From assembly GCF_905171765.1 (NCBI RefSeq), contig NC_053390.1, positions 217,447,927-217,511,926 on the forward strand: DNA of 64,000 bases. Direction: 5' to 3'. This DNA is from Bufo bufo. Its lineage: Eukaryota; Chordata; Amphibia; Anura; Bufonidae. Positions 1-11,060 of this stretch are shown piece by piece. The translations under genes were made by a program, and so were the position numbers. The notes beneath the pieces were generated by a model. It ran no database searches, had not been told where the DNA came from, and saw nothing but the letters and a program-made list of their open reading frames with translations. Numbering within the stretch: position 1 is the first letter of the stretch; each line of letters starts with the position of its first letter.

Positions 1-4
1 TTTG

Positions 5-138
5 TATCTTCATACTCACTTACAAACCAGCAGTAAGAGGACTCCTGTGCCCATACACATAATGGAGAGGACTCCAGGAGGAGTCTTATCACTGCTGGTT
101 TGTAGCACAGCGTCGGAATGCAAATGAGTATGAAGATA
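5..138. repeat. Short hairpin element (MITE-like)
   Basis: An inverted repeat: the left arm (positions 5-35, starting TATCTTCATACTCA) pairs with the right arm ending at 138 (TGAGTATGAAGATA), and an inner pair CAAACCAGCAGT / ACTGCTGGTTTG extends the stem. The loop holds a second small dyad, GAGGACTCC / GGAGTC. This is a typical non-autonomous DNA-transposon hairpin. The outer end may be clipped by the window edge, so the family cannot be named. Confidence 0.6.
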
Positions 139-777
139 AAAATTACATAAGCGGACTCAGCACCACTTACACTACACACCACTTACTCTAGTTGGGGGGG
201 GGGGGATTTCGGAGCTGACAGATTCCCTTTAATAGCGATCTACTGCTAGTAATAGGAGCACATGCTGTCAGCAAAATAGTGATACAAAGAGGGGTTGCGG
301 GTAGCGCACGCACTCCCACTCATGGGCTGAAATAGATACTATTGGGTTTTTAACAATCGCAAAGGTTTTAATTACAAAAATATGGGTGAAGTCTTAATAA
401 GTTGACGCACCAAATAGTTAAATGTGAATATAGGTAATATAGCCTCAGCCTGGGATAAATCAATACCTAACATTTGTCAGGGTCAGTGCTCCATCTGTCA
501 TGTCACTGGGTCAGGTGACACATGGGGACACGTTACCGCTGCGGGCATTAATTGGCTGCAGCAGCCAAGTGACCCACATCAAGCCAGATCCTGACGTGGG
601 AAGACCAGAGAGCTGCGGCAGTGGCAGGGAAGCAAAGGAGCTGGAACCCAGTGGCAAGGATCAGATAAGTATGGTTCCCTCCGCAGGTCCTGCCCAAAAT
701 GTCTCCATGGGTGAACAACCCCCTTAAGTAGTGAACTTGTAGTAAAAATACCCAGGGTAAAAATACTGAAAACAGCA
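139..777 (-). other. Probable RILPL2 3' UTR and flank
   Basis: No coding exon seen. If the RILPL2 stop at 778 is right, this stretch is its 3' UTR and downstream flank. A minus-strand ATTAAA (reading 372 to 367) is one possible poly(A) signal; no AATAAA was found. At 213-236 there is a TGACAGATTCCCTTTAA end of the kind that closes TTAA-flanked frog MITEs, without a visible partner end. Confidence 0.35.
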
Positions 778-817
778 TTACTGTTGTGCTTGCTTTTCTT
801 GTTTGAAGGGAGAAAAC
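778..817 (-). CDS. RILPL2: RILPL2, predicted last coding exon (exon 4)
   Basis: Minus-strand exon predicted from a good acceptor (pyrimidine-rich tract ending TACATGTAG at 818) and the reading phase left by exon 3. The exon completes a split Leu codon and then reads FSPFKQEKQAQQ and a TAA stop (780-778). With exon 3 the joined end is RRLFSPFKQ, which resembles the KRLFSFFSRDKK-type tail of the paralogue RILPL1 (also seen in this window at 38.5 kb) and the KKLFFFRSGK-type tail I recall for human RILPL2. Adding it gives a 203-residue protein against about 211 in human. The exon is tiny, so it needs transcript support. Confidence 0.6.
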
Positions 818-1171
818 CTACATGGAGGGAATAAAGGGAAAATATATAAGAAATCACTATATCTCATATCGCTGAAATGACTTTACAGCTATCAGCTCCA
901 GGATGAGGACACATGCTGTGGTGCAGTGCGCTCGCTGGGTTTTAGAAGCCATTGCTGTCAAATCTGCAGCGTGCCCTCAATGATGCTGATTTTGTTTTGC
1001 TACATGTTGATCCCTTTTTTATTTTTATTTTTAAAAACCTCATCCACATATACTATAGTGTACATTGCTGTAGAATTGCAGTGCGGATCTGCAGCAATAA
1101 ACACAGCATGCGAATTCAACCTTACACCGCCCCCATTTATTACTGTTTTATTCAATCTGACATCTAGCAAT

Positions 1172-1337
1172 TAGAGATGAACAAACTTGTGTTTTCAAGT
1201 TCGGCGTACAAGGTTCGGGTTATCAAAAAAATCCCGTTATGGATTCCGCTACCACGGACCATAAGTTATGGTCTGTGGTAGCTGAACAACCCGAACCTTG
1301 TACGCTGAACTTCAAAACACAAGTTCGCTCATCTCTA
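1172..1337. repeat. Palindromic MITE
   Basis: 166-bp element in RILPL2 intron 3. The first ~50 bases (AGAGATGAACAAACTTGTG...) are repeated inverted at the end (...CACAAGTTCGCTCATCTCT). The centre also folds: CTACCACGGACCATAA / TTATGGTCTGTGGTAG. The whole unit is one hairpin with no coding capacity. Confidence 0.8.
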
Positions 1338-1871
1338 CTCGCAATGCTAAACACCAGCTCTGTATCCCAACAATGGAAGCCCATACCAGGCTACAAATCA
1401 TGGCAGAAATCAACTGGCTAATCGGCTTTTTAACTGCTGGCACGGTCATGGGCAGCTTAAAAGGCTTCTGTCAGCAGAATAGTACCTATGAAACTGTTTG
1501 ACCTGTTGCATGTTGCCATTACACCTAGAGGCTCAGCTCTCTCTGCAATTGCCAAGCCCTCTCCACTTTGATTGACAGGGCCAGAAAATGATGACGTTTA
1601 CACCAGCTAGAGGCTCATTTGCATATGTTAAACCTTCACTTTTCTCAGCAATGGGGGCACATATGAACATGGGATCAACACAGATGTCTTCAGCTGCCAA
1701 GTGCACATGTAACAGGTCAGCCAGTGTCATAGGTACAAATCTGCTGACAGATGCCCTTTCAGTGGGTTCGACATATATAGAATTATTTAAAATGATCAAT
1801 TCTAGTTTACAATCAGATAATCCTTGTCCTTTAAGGAAATCGCAATGTACAGAGAAGGGTGACACACTTAC
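1338..1871. other. RILPL2 intron 3 sequence, decayed repeat
   Basis: No exon recognised. The segment around 1600-1765 (CTCATTTGCATATG followed by CTGCTGACAGATGCCCTTTCA) resembles one half of a frog MITE with a TGACAGATTCCCTTTAA-type terminus, but no matching inverted half was found. Confidence 0.3.
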
Positions 1872-1985
1872 AGGCGTCTTATAGTTGACTTCTCTTTGCT
1901 GCTGTCGTTCGGCCTAGGTGAAGTGGTGATTATGGATTCATTTTCCAATGTCACAATGTGGTCCTCAGTTGGAGGAATGATCCCA
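1872..1985 (-). CDS. RILPL2: RILPL2 coding exon 3
   Basis: Minus-strand exon of 114 bp bounded by a strong acceptor (CCCTTCTCAG, AG at 1987-1986) and a consensus donor (CCT^GTAAGT, GT at 1871-1870). Joined to exon 2 it completes a split Ser codon and reads SGIIPPTEDHIVT ... SSKEKSTIRR, aligning with the SGLIPP...KEEKTIIKKL segment of vertebrate RILPL2. It ends in phase 2 (CT of a Leu codon), the same phase in which the RILPL1 terminal exon in this window begins; this fits a common origin of the two genes. An upstream run of open frame to 2074 belongs to the intron. Confidence 0.88.
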
Positions 1986-1987
1986 CT

Positions 1988-2937
1988 GAGAAGGGAATTG
2001 CAGAAAATTACGCTTTTGCTTATAGAATTCATATTTTTTACATGTTTTATTAAACAATAACACATAAGGTACATCAGTACAGGCAGTAATACATCAGTTC
2101 AGAGCAATCATCGTGGATACGGCGACATTAATCGCATTTAGACCTGAATTAGTGAGAGGTGAAGCGCACCACGCTCCCTACACCTTCCCGAAAGTATGCG
2201 GGCAGCGCCTATTCTTATATACTACATTTTCAAAGGGTATAACTTGATTCACAACAGATTTCCATTGGCCAAGAGTAGGAGGACGATCCCCATCCACCTT
2301 AGTGCTACAGCTTTCCTGGCTAGGAAGAGCGTCTCCCGTAGGAAAATGTAAGTGTGATGAGGCCAAACTTCCTATGCCAGAATACCCAGCAAGCAGATCT
2401 CAGGACGAGCTGGGACCTGACTAGAGACCAACTGAGATAAGAGATCTGCGACACTGTGCCATAAGGCCTGTAAATAAGAGCACGCCCACATTATGTGCCA
2501 AAAGTCCACAGAACCTTCAGAACATCTATGAGACATCTACCCGTCTTGTGTAACCTTGTGGGAGACAGGTAGCAACGGATGTAGAATGAATAACTGTATC
2601 AACTGGTTGTTAGCTGATGGAGATACGGTGGAAGGCGACTCTAGGGCCTCTTGCCAATCCTCGGCCGTCACAGAGGGAATATGCTCTTTCCACTTAGACT
2701 CTACCCTAGGCGGTGCTAAGGCCATGCGATATTCCAATAGGTGCATATGCCCCTCGGACCCTGTGTGGAGAACGTACCTATTAAAGGGACACTCTGAAAT
2801 GGCGTGACTATTGCCAGAAAATTGAATATGGAGAGCGTGGTGCACCTGTAAGTATCTCTAAAAAAATACCAGTTACATCATATTACAGGAGTTTTCCGAT
2901 TACAACAACTAATCCCCTATCCACAGGATAGGAGTTA
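1988..2937. other. RILPL2 intron 2, first part
   Basis: Intronic sequence between exon 3 and the MITE at 2938. Nothing coding, no recognisable complete transposon; short open frames here have no family features. Confidence 0.4.
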
Positions 2938-3241
2938 GGGCTCATGCACACGACCGTTGGAAGTTTTGGCGTCCGAAAATTGCGGATCTGCAAAACACAT
3001 ACACTGGCCGTGTGTATTTCGCATTTTGTGGTACGGAACGGCTGGCCCCTAATAGAGCATTCCTATACTTGTCCATAATGTGTACAATAATAGGACTTTC
3101 TATTTTTTTGCGGAACAGCCATACGGACATGGAATGGACACGGAGTAAATTCCGTTTTTTGCGGCTCCATTGAAGTGAATGGTTCCGCATACGGGCCGCT
3201 AAACAAAACGGAACGGACACTGAAAAAAAATATGTGAGCCC
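2938..3241. repeat. MITE with TTA target duplication (PIF/Harbinger-like)
   Basis: Termini GGGCTCATGCACACGACC at the left and ...TATGTGAGCCC at the right, flanked by TTA on both sides (2935-2937, 3242-3244). The three-base TWA duplication is the hallmark of PIF/Harbinger insertions. The internal sequence is built of diverged palindromic pieces (CGGAACGG, TTGCGG) shared by many other MITEs in this window. No transposase. Family assignment is inferred from the duplication and termini only. Confidence 0.75.
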
Positions 3242-3638
3242 TTAAGCGTCTGATCTGCAGGAGTCCAACCTCTGGGGCCCCTGCCAATTACTATAACTGG
3301 GGCCCATGTTCCCCGTTTGAATGGAGCAGCATGCATGTCCACCACTTCATTCAACTGTATGGTAGTGCCAAACATTGTCAAGTACAAGTGCTCGGCTATC
3401 TCCGGCAGCCCCATACAGCTGAATAAAGGGGCAGTGCACATGCTTTCAAATGGGGGAAAACAGGCCCCCGCTCTAGCCATCGATGGGTGTCCTGAGATTA
3501 ACAAATTACCTATATTCACATTTATCAACTATTTAGTGCTTTAAATGATTAAACCTTCACCTTTAAAACCTTTGCTATTGTTAAAGCGCTATCACTAGAT
3601 TGTAATCCTATCCTGTAGGCATCTATAGAAATGGGTAA

Positions 3639-4107
3639 GGCTATTTTCACACTCGCGTTTGGTGCGGATCCGTCATGGATCTGCACAAACGCTTCCGTTC
3701 AGATAATACAACCGCATGCATCCGTTCAGAACGGATCCGTTTGTATTATCTGTAACATTGCCAAAACGGATCCATCTTGAACACCATTGAAAGTTAATGG
3801 AGGACGGATCCGTTTTCTATTGTGCCATATTGTGTCAGTGAAAACGGATCCATCCCCATTGACTTACATTGTGTGTCAGGACGGATCCGCTTGCCTCTGC
3901 ATCGTCAGACGGACACCAAAATGGTGCAAGCAGCGTTTTGGTGTCTGCCTCCAGAGCGGAATGGAGGCAGAACGGAGGCAAACTGATGCATTCTGAGCAG
4001 ATCCTTATCTATTCAGAATGCATTGGGGCAAAACTGATCCGTTTTGGACTGAGAGCCCTGAAACGGATCTCACAAACGGAAACCAAAACGCCAGTGTGAA
4101 AGTAGCC
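3639..4107. repeat. MITE, GGATCCGT-rich palindrome
   Basis: 469-bp inverted-repeat element. Ends GGCTATTTTCACACTCGCG and ...CGCCAGTGTGAAAGTAGCC are inverted copies; the flanks are TAA (left) and TTA (right). The interior repeats ACGGATCCGT many times. Relatives lie at 24420-24879 and, truncated, at 32811-33020. Located in RILPL2 intron 2. Confidence 0.75.
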
Positions 4108-4214
4108 TTAGAAGGACTCCGAACTTTTCATAGAATTCATTTTTAACATTAAACATGATTTTTAATTACTGGAAGGACAATTTCTAAATCCTTAAGACTC
4201 CTGCAGGAAATCAC

Positions 4215-4366
4215 CTTTTATAGCACTGCAATTCATCTTGTGCAACCAAGAGCTGAACCTTCAACTTGTTCCGCTCCTGCAGCACCTCCCTTAGCTCGTG
4301 TAATGTAAATCGTGGCCGGTTTGGGTCTGTGAGATCTATAACCATCTTGTCTGGTCCAAGGTCAGT
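4215..4366 (-). CDS. RILPL2: RILPL2 coding exon 2 (RH2 region)
   Basis: 152-bp minus-strand exon with acceptor TTTTTTTCTAG (AG at 4368-4367) and donor AAAAG^GTGATT (GT at 4214-4213). It reads TDLGPDKMVIDLTDPNRPRF, then TLHELREVLQERNKLKVQLL, then VAQDELQCYK: the conserved RILP-homology-2 segment (DPNRPRFTLxELRxVLxERNxLK) that in RILP-family proteins forms a coiled coil and binds Rab GTPases, including phosphorylated Rab8/Rab10 (family knowledge). Entry phase is 0 and exit phase is 2, in frame with exons 1 and 3. It is the most diagnostic exon of the gene; assignment to RILPL2 rather than RILPL1 rests on exon 1 and on the gene order. Confidence 0.93.
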
Positions 4367-4630
4367 CTAGAAAAAAAAAAGGTGTGCGACTTAGTATATG
4401 CAGCATATTGAAACTCTACACAAGAACGGGACTGAAGGCACGGTTTATACGCCATTGATGGGAGACACTTGTCTCCTGACTAATGAGTCTGTCTAATTTT
4501 TTTTTTTGTAAGTATTTAATAAATTGCACAGTATTTTTTGTCATTTGGTATAATAGCCCAGGAAACCATTATTATAATTCGTTGCCCATATATAGGGCAA
4601 GATATTCTGACAACAGATTTGTTCTAAAGA

Positions 4631-4960
4631 GCACCTGTCAGCAGGAAGAGTTCAATAAACATGCATACTGCCTGGTGGGGTTGATCCTGCTGATTAAAAT
4701 GATACGTGTCTTGTGAAAATTAGTTGTGGCGTTCCCCTGAACAAAAGACTTTTACTCTTTATGGGAATGAGGGCCAAGGGGCGGGGTCTAGCCCCTGGGG
4801 GCCCCTCTGTGCACTGAAGATCCCTTCTGCGCATAGAATAAATGTATTTCTTCTTGTGAACGCTGCAACTGATTTTCACATGACTTGTATCCTTTTAAGC
4901 AGCAGGATTAACCCTACCAGGCAAAGTGCATGGTTTAACATAGTTGATCCTGCTGACAGG
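4631..4960. repeat. Palindromic MITE-like element in RILPL2 intron
   Basis: GCACCTGTCAGCAGGA near the left end and TTGATCCTGCTGACAGG at the right end are imperfect inverted copies, and the inner segments (GCCTGGTGGGGTTGATCC / GGATTAACCCTACCAGGC) also pair. Diverged halves of the same family occur at about 32085-32150 and 33960-34030. No coding content. Confidence 0.55.
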
Positions 4961-5325
4961 GATCAAGTAATACCCAAATATAATATTAAGTAATCAGACT
5001 CGGACTACAGAATTGCAATCAGACTACAAACTGGGTTTGTAGTCTGTTACCATGGAGCAGCAGCTAGGTTCACACTAGTGTTAGGTGATCCAGCAGCCTG
5101 TTCTGGCATAGTCAATGGGGATCCAGCAGTCAACGGCAGTGCTGGATACGGTGAAACCTGGCAGGCTGTTCTCTGCCGAAACAGTCTATTGGATTTCATA
5201 ACGCAGATATGAACATACCCCAAGACATTTTTTATCAAGACTACATGAAAAGTTGCTTCTTTTTTAATTTTTATTGTAGACTCCATGGATAAAAAAAAAA
5301 ATGCAAATGGCAAAGGGGAAGATAC

Positions 5326-5631
5326 CTGATCTGCTGGAGGGCTTTTTCTCATCAGTCTTTCCACCTCACCCTTTAGATTATCCCTTTCCATCTTCATCTC
5401 CTCTGTAACAAGACTTGATTGGTTCACCAGTGTCTCCAGGACTTCCAGAATACGGACAATCTTAAACTGAAGATCAGCCACAAGGTCCGTCACACCCTGG
5501 GCTTCTTTGCTGATCTTCATAAGATCTCTGCCTATAACATGTGAGATATCGTACACATCTTCTACTGTCATCTGAAAGGGGTCCTTTTCAAATGCGGTCT
5601 CTGGTGACATGTCCTCTTGCTCAATTTCCAT
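5326..5631 (-). CDS. RILPL2: RILPL2 first coding exon (RH1 domain)
   Basis: Start of Rab-interacting lysosomal protein-like 2, an adaptor that binds myosin Va and Rab GTPases and is implicated in cell shape, neuronal morphology and ciliary protein content (known for mammals). The exon runs from ATG at 5631-5629 to donor ATCAG^GTATCT at 5326. It encodes an acidic N terminus (MEIEQEDMSPE) and the RH1 domain: KDPFQMTVEDVYDISHVIGR, LQFKIVRILEVLETLVNQ, and EMKMERDNLKGEVERLMRKS, all characteristic of RILPL2 and predicted helical/coiled coil. The open frame extends five codons upstream of the ATG without another ATG. Exons at 5326-5631, 4215-4366, 1872-1985 and 778-817 join in frame to 203 residues (human about 211). 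It lies upstream of and divergent from SNRNP35, as in human. Confidence 0.92.
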
Positions 5632-5923
5632 TTTTCTGTAATCCACTTACTTCCTGCCAAAGATATAAAGCAAAATGTTGTATTCACAGCTGAATAGATG
5701 TTAAGGACAGTATAAAAACCTCAATGTCCTCAATTTCATAGATTCACTGTGTGTGCGGGAGGGGGGCACACAATCTCTGCTAGCCTAGTCTCTAGCACTT
5801 GGACTGTGACCTTACTCCAAACAACCAGACCAACACAGCCTAGATACATTTTACATTGTCTCTGGTAAGGCTGTGTTCACATCTGCCCTGTGAACTCTGG
5901 CAGTCTGTTCGGTGGAACATGCC
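5632..5923. other. Sequence upstream of the RILPL2 start
   Basis: Not GC-rich and without obvious core promoter. On the minus strand a good acceptor (CTTTATATCTTTGGCAG, AG at 5658-5657) lies about 26 bases before the ATG, so the 5' UTR may be spliced from an upstream non-coding exon. From about 5870 a GGCTGTGTTCACATCTG repeat end begins. Confidence 0.35.
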
Positions 5924-6078
5924 AAACCTCGCAGCACCCTAGTGCTGCAAGGGAGATGATTCCGATGAGACTTCTGTCCCCGCCCCTGACCATGACTGGC
6001 AGTTATGGGGAAGGCAGGGCACAGGAGTCTCATCAGACTCATCTCCCTTGCGGCATTAGGGTGCTGCGAGGTTTGGCC
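5924..6078. repeat. Palindromic repeat, copy 1
   Basis: CCAAACCTCGCAGCACCCTA at the left pairs with TAGGGTGCTGCGAGGTTTGG at the right; GGGAGATGA / TCATCTCCC extends the stem. A second copy is at 6557-6762. Both are followed by an AAAAGTACTGA / CTAGCC tail and a segment ending in CCCTTTAA, which suggests a TTAA-type MITE family. Confidence 0.65.
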
Positions 6079-6556
6079 TGTCAGTACTGTAAAAGTACTG
6101 ACTACTAGCCGAGTAGTGACAGCCTACTGAAATCAGCGGGTCTGTCACTATGCTATGCTGCCCTTAGTGAAGATAGCATAGTAAAGGTGACAGGCTACCT
6201 TTAAAGGGAGTCTTTCGGGTAATTTTCGCTAATCTAACTACCAGCAGTGGCCACCAGTACGTTGTACAAGCATGCTAAACTAGAAGAAGAAGAAGAAGAA
6301 AATCCCTTTATTGTCCCTCAGTGGGGACATTTTGGAATAACTAACCTTTATGTCCATAACTAACCTTTATGTCCAACCTTTTAATCCAATGAAAAACGGC
6401 CCCCAAGTGTCCAGCAGGGAGGGCTTTGCTTTTAAAAGTGCCCGAGCCCACTGCCCTTCCCTGCCGTCTGCTCCTCCTTTAACCTTCCAAGGCTTCCTCC
6501 CCTCTCCCCTGACATCAGGGTGATGCCGTAGCCACCAGAACATTGTGCAAGCATGC
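6079..6556. other. MITE tails and short (GAA)n between copies
   Basis: Holds the tail of repeat copy 1 (ACCTTTAAAGGGAGTC at about 6200-6215), a MITE half with ACTACCAGCAGTGGCC, a short AGAAGAAGAAGAAGAA run at about 6284-6300, and an imperfect doublet CTAACCTTTATGTCCA around 6340-6375. No gene. Confidence 0.4.
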
Positions 6557-6762
6557 TTTTACAGTACTGGCAGGCCGAACCGCGCAGCACACTAATGCTA
6601 CAAGGGAGATGAGTCCGATGAGACTCCTGGCTCTGCCCTCCCCATGACTGCCAGTCATGGTCAGGAGGTGGGGGAGGGAGGAGCACAAGTCTCATCGGAC
6701 TCATCTCCCTTGCAGCACTAGGGTGCTGCGCGGTTCGGCCTGCCAGTACTGTAAAAGTACTG
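6557..6762. repeat. Palindromic repeat, copy 2
   Basis: CAGTACTGGCAGGCCGAACC at the left is repeated inverted at the right (GGTTCGGCCTGCCAGTACTG); internal GGGAGATGAGTCCGATGAGA / TCTCATCGGACTCATCTCCC also pair. Same family as 5924-6078. Confidence 0.7.
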
Positions 6763-7378
6763 AATACTAGCCCAGAAGTGACAGCCCACTGAAATCAGCA
6801 GGTCTCTCACTATGCTATGCTGTTCTCATAGTAGAGGTGACCGGTTCCCTTTAATGGAAGTCTGTCGGGTAGTTTTCACTAACTACCAGCAGTGGCCTCC
6901 AGAACGTTGTACATGCATGCTAAACAAATCTTTACAGGTTCCCTTTAAGATTAAAATAGGTAATGCCTTATTAAAATGCAGGATTGCCTTGACAGGTACA
7001 GACATATATAATGTCTGTGAGCAGCTTTTTAGTCAATATCTGTATGAATTCAGCCTGTCTGCTATCCTGCAAGTGTAATTTTCCCCATCCGTAGGCCGGG
7101 TTCACATATGTGTTGTGTGAACTCTGGCACTGATTTGTTCACTGTATCTGGCATATATGCAAAAAATACTAAATGCAGCATATATGCCGAAAAGCAGCTG
7201 GACCCTATTACAGTGAATGGGGATCTGGCCATGCTGGATACGGTGAACTCCGGCAGTCTGTTCTTCTGCCGGAAATTGGTTATTCGATAAATGACATAAA
7301 GGTATGGTTACAATGCTTGTACGTTGCGATGGCCATTGCTGGTAGTTATATTAGTGAAAAACACCTGACAAACGCCCT
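6763..7378. other. Repeat-derived spacer
   Basis: Contains the CCCTTTAA tails of the preceding repeat and a partial element at about 7095-7285 (GGCCGGGTTCACATATGTG ... GGATACGGTGAACTCCGGCA) related to one at 5066-5210 (TTCACACTAGTGTTAGG ... GGATACGGTGAA). No gene seen. Confidence 0.4.
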
Positions 7379-7899
7379 TTAACCACCTCAGCCCCCATGG
7401 CTTAAACACCCTGAAAGACCAGGCCACTTTTTACACTTCTGACCTACACTACTTTCATCGTTTATTGCTCGGTCATGCAACTTACCACCCAAATGAATTT
7501 TACCTCCTTTTCTTCTCACTAATAGAGCTTTCATTTGGTGGTATTTCATTGCTGCTCACATTTTTACTTTTTTTGTTATTAATCGAAATTTAACGATTTT
7601 TTTGCAAAAAAATGACATTTTTCACTTTCAGTTGTAAAAAAAACGACATCCATATATAAATTTTGCTCTAAATTTATTGTTCTACATGTCTTTGATAAAA
7701 AAAAAATGTTTGGGTAAAAAAAAAAATGGTTTGGGTAAAAGTTATAGCGTTTACAAACTATGGTACAAAAATGTGAATTTCCGCTTTTTGAAGCAGCTCT
7801 GACTTTCTGAGCACCTGTCATGTTTCCTGAGGTTCTACAATGCCCAGACAGTACAAACACCCCACAAATGACCCCATTTCGGAAAATACACACCCTAAG

Positions 7900-9830
7900 G
7901 TATTCGCTGATGGGCATAGTGAGTTCATAGAACTTTTTATTTTTTGTCACAAGTTAGCGGAAAATGATGATTTTTTTTTTTTTTTCTTACAAAGTCTCAT
8001 ATTCCACTAACTTGTGACAAAAAATAAAAACTTCTATGAACTCACTATGCCCATCACGAAATACCTTGGGGTCTCTTCTTTCCAAAATGGGGTCACTTGT
8101 GGGGTAGTTATACTGCCCTGGCATTCTAGGGGCCCAAATGTGTGGTAAGGAGTTTGAAATCAAATTCAGTAAAAAATGACCTGTGAAATCCGAAAGGTGC
8201 TCTTTGGAATATGGGCCCCTTTGCCCACCTAGGCTGCAAAAAAGTGTCACACATCTGGTATCCCCGTACTCAGGAGAAGTTGAGGAATGTGTTTTGGGGT
8301 GTCTTTTTACATATACCCATGCTGGGTGAGATAAATGTCTTGGTCAAATGCCAACTTTGTATAAAAAAATGGGAAAAGTTGTCTTTTGCCAAGATATTTC
8401 TCTCACCCAGCATGGGTATATGTAAAATGACACCCCAAAACACATTCCTCAACTTCTACTGAATACAGAGATACCAGATGTGTGACACTTTTTTGCAGCC
8501 TAGGTGGGCAAAGGGGCCCACATTCCAAAGAGCACCTTTCGGATTTCACTGGTCATTTTTTACAGAATTTGATTTCAAACTCCTTACCACACATTTGGGC
8601 CCCTAGAATGCCAGGGCAGTATAACTACCCCACAAGTGACCCCATTTTGGAAAGAAGACACCCCAAGGTATTCGCTGATGGGCATAGTGAGTTCATGGAA
8701 GTTTTTATTTTTTGTCACAAGTTAGTGGAATATGAGACTTTGTAAGGGAAAAAAAAAAAAAAAAAAAAAAATCATCATTTTCCACTAACTTGTGACAAAA
8801 AATAAAAAATTCTAGGAACTCGCCATGCCCCTCACGGAATACCTTGGGGTGTCTTCTTTCCAAAATGGGGTCACTTGTGGGGTAGTTATACTGCCCTGGC
8901 ATTTTCCAGGGGCCCTAATGTGTGGTAAGTAGGTAAATGACCTGTGAAATCCGAAAGGTGCTCTTTGGAATGTGGGCCCCTTTGCCCACCTAGGCTGCAA
9001 AAAAGTGCCACACATGTGGTATCGGCGTACTCGGGAGAAGTTGGGGAATGTGTTTTGGGGTGTCATTTTACATATACCCATGCTGGGTGAGATAAATATC
9101 TTGGTCAAATGCCAACTTTGTATAAAAAAATGGGAAAAGTTGTCTTTTGCCAAGATATTTCTCTCACCCAGCATGGGTATATGTAAAATGACACCCCAAA
9201 ACACATTCCCCAACTTCTCCTGAGTACGGAGATACCAGATGTGTGACACTTTTTTGCAGCCTAGGTGGGCAAAGGGGCCCACATTCCTTTTATGAGGGCA
9301 TTTTAAGACATTTGGATCCCAGACTTCTTCTCACGCTTTAGGGCCCCTAGAATGCCAGGGCAGTATAAATACCCCACATGTGACCCCATTTTGGAAAGAA
9401 GACACCCCAAGGTATTCAATGAGGGGCATGGCGAGTTCATAGAAATTTTTTTTTTTTTGGCACAAGTTAGCGGAAATTGATTTTATTAATTTTTTTCTCA
9501 CAAAGTCTCCCTTTCCGCTAACTTGGGACAAAAATTTCAATCTTTCATGGACTCAATATGCCCCTCACGGAATACCTGGGGGTGTCTTCTTTCCGAAATG
9601 GGGTCACATGTGGGGTATTTATACTGCCCTGGCATTCTAGGGGCCCTAAAGCGTGAGAAGAAGTCTGGAATATAAATGTCTAAAAATTTTTACGCATTTG
9701 GATTCCGTGAGGGGTATGGCGAGTTCATGTGAGATTTAATTTTTTGACACAAGTTAGTGGAATATGAGACTTTGTAAGAAAAAAATAATAATTTCCGCTA
9801 ACTTGGGCCAAAAAAAATGTCTGAATGGAG
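7900..9830. repeat. Multi-arm palindromic modules inside the TTAA element
   Basis: Two modules recur in alternating orientation. Module A (TTTTGTCACAAGTTAG...) occurs at about 7945, 8010, 8715, 8790, 9460, 9510 and 9745. Module B (CCCACCTAGGCTGCAAAAAA ... ATACCCATGCTGGGTGAGA) occurs at about 8225-8415 and 8405-8520 inverted, again at 8985-9185 and 9165-9280 inverted. Stems can form at several registers, so the region is a ladder of nested hairpins. Strongly biased T/A stretches separate the arms. Confidence 0.75.
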
Positions 9831-9839
9831 CCTTACAGA

Positions 9840-11060
9840 GGGGTGATCAATGACAGGGGTGTAATCAACGACAGGGGGGTGATCAGGGAGTCTATATGGG
9901 GTGATAACCACAGTCATTGATCACGCCCCTGTAAGGCTCCATTCAGACGTCCGTGTGCGTTTTGCGGATCCGATCCATCTATCAGTGGATCCGTAAAAAT
10001 CATGCGGACGTCTGAATGGAGCTTTACAGGGGTGTGATCAATGACAGGGGGTAATCAATGACAGGGGGGTGATCAGGGAGTCTATATGGGGTGATCACCA
10101 CAGTCATTGATCATGCCCCTGTAAGGCTCCATTCAGACGTCCGTGTGCGTTTTGCGGATCCGATCCATCTATCAGTGGATCCGTAAAAATCATGCGGACG
10201 TCTGAATGGAGCCTTACAGGGGTGTGATCAATGACAGGGGGGTAATCAATGACAGGGGGGTGATCAGGGAATCTATATGGGGTGATCACCACAGTCATTG
10301 ATCATGCCCCTGTAAGGCTCCATTCAGACGTCCGTGTGCGTTTTGCGGATCCGATCCATCTATCAGTGGATCCGTAAAAATCATGCGGACGTCTGAATGG
10401 AGCCTTACAGGGGTGTGATCAATGACAGGGGGGTAATCAATGACAGGGGGGTAATCAATGACAGGGGGGTGATCAGGGAATCTATATGGGGTGATCACCA
10501 CAGTCATTGATCATGCCCCTGTAAGGCTCCATTCAGACGTCCGTGTGCGTTTTGCGGATCCGATCCATCTATCAGTGGATCCGTAAAAATCATGCGGACG
10601 TCTGAATGGAGCTTTACAGGGGTGTGATCAATGACAGGGGGGTAATCAATGACAGGGGGGTGATCAGGGAGTCTATATGGGGTGATCACCACAGTCATTG
10701 ATCATGCCCCTGTAAGGCTCCATTCAGACGTCCGTGTGCGTTTTGCGGATCCGATCCATCTATCAGTGGATCCATAAAAATCATGCGGACGTCTGAATGG
10801 AGCTTTACAGGGGGGTAATCAATGACAGGGGGGGTGATCAGGAAGTCTATATGGGGTGATCACCACAGTCATTAATCACACCCCTGTAAGGCTCCATTCA
10901 GACGTCCGTGTGCGTTTTGCCGATCCGATCCATCTATCAGTGGATCCGTAAAAATCATGCGGACGTCTGAATGGAGCTTTACAGGGGTGTGATCAATGAC
11001 AGGGGTGTAATCAATGACAGGTGGGTGATCAGGGAGTCTATATGGGGTGATCAGGGGTGA
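9840..11060. repeat. Tandem array of ~190-210 bp hairpin units
   Basis: About six head-to-tail copies. Each carries (1) a GATCAATGACAGGGGGGTAA minisatellite of 18-19 bp present one to three times, (2) TCTATATGGGGTGATCACC, and (3) a short hairpin whose arms are GGCTCCATTCAGACGTCCG and CGGACGTCTGAATGGAGCC, bracketed by TAA and TTA like a Harbinger-type MITE. Copy length varies between about 191 and 209 bp with the number of minisatellite units. Copies are nearly identical, suggesting recent expansion. Confidence 0.85.

Noticed and set aside
5047..5325. Extension of the RILPL2 exon frame past 5326
   Set aside because: A donor site (CAG^GTATCT) ends the exon; the following translation has no similarity to the family and exon 2 continues in phase.
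7987..9282. ORFs on both strands with shared peptide text (GPFAHLGCKKVSH, NVFWGVILHIPML)
   Set aside because: Mirror-image frames produced by palindromic modules of a non-autonomous TTAA element.
10104..10698. Three consecutive near-identical minus-strand ORFs (proline-rich, DHPPVIDYPP)
   Set aside because: They are translations of a non-coding tandem repeat whose unit length varies; start and stop fall at the same place in each unit and no protein family is recognisable.
9840..11060. CRISPR-like direct repeats
   Set aside because: Repeats are ~200 bp, nearly identical throughout, without unique spacers, in a vertebrate transposon.
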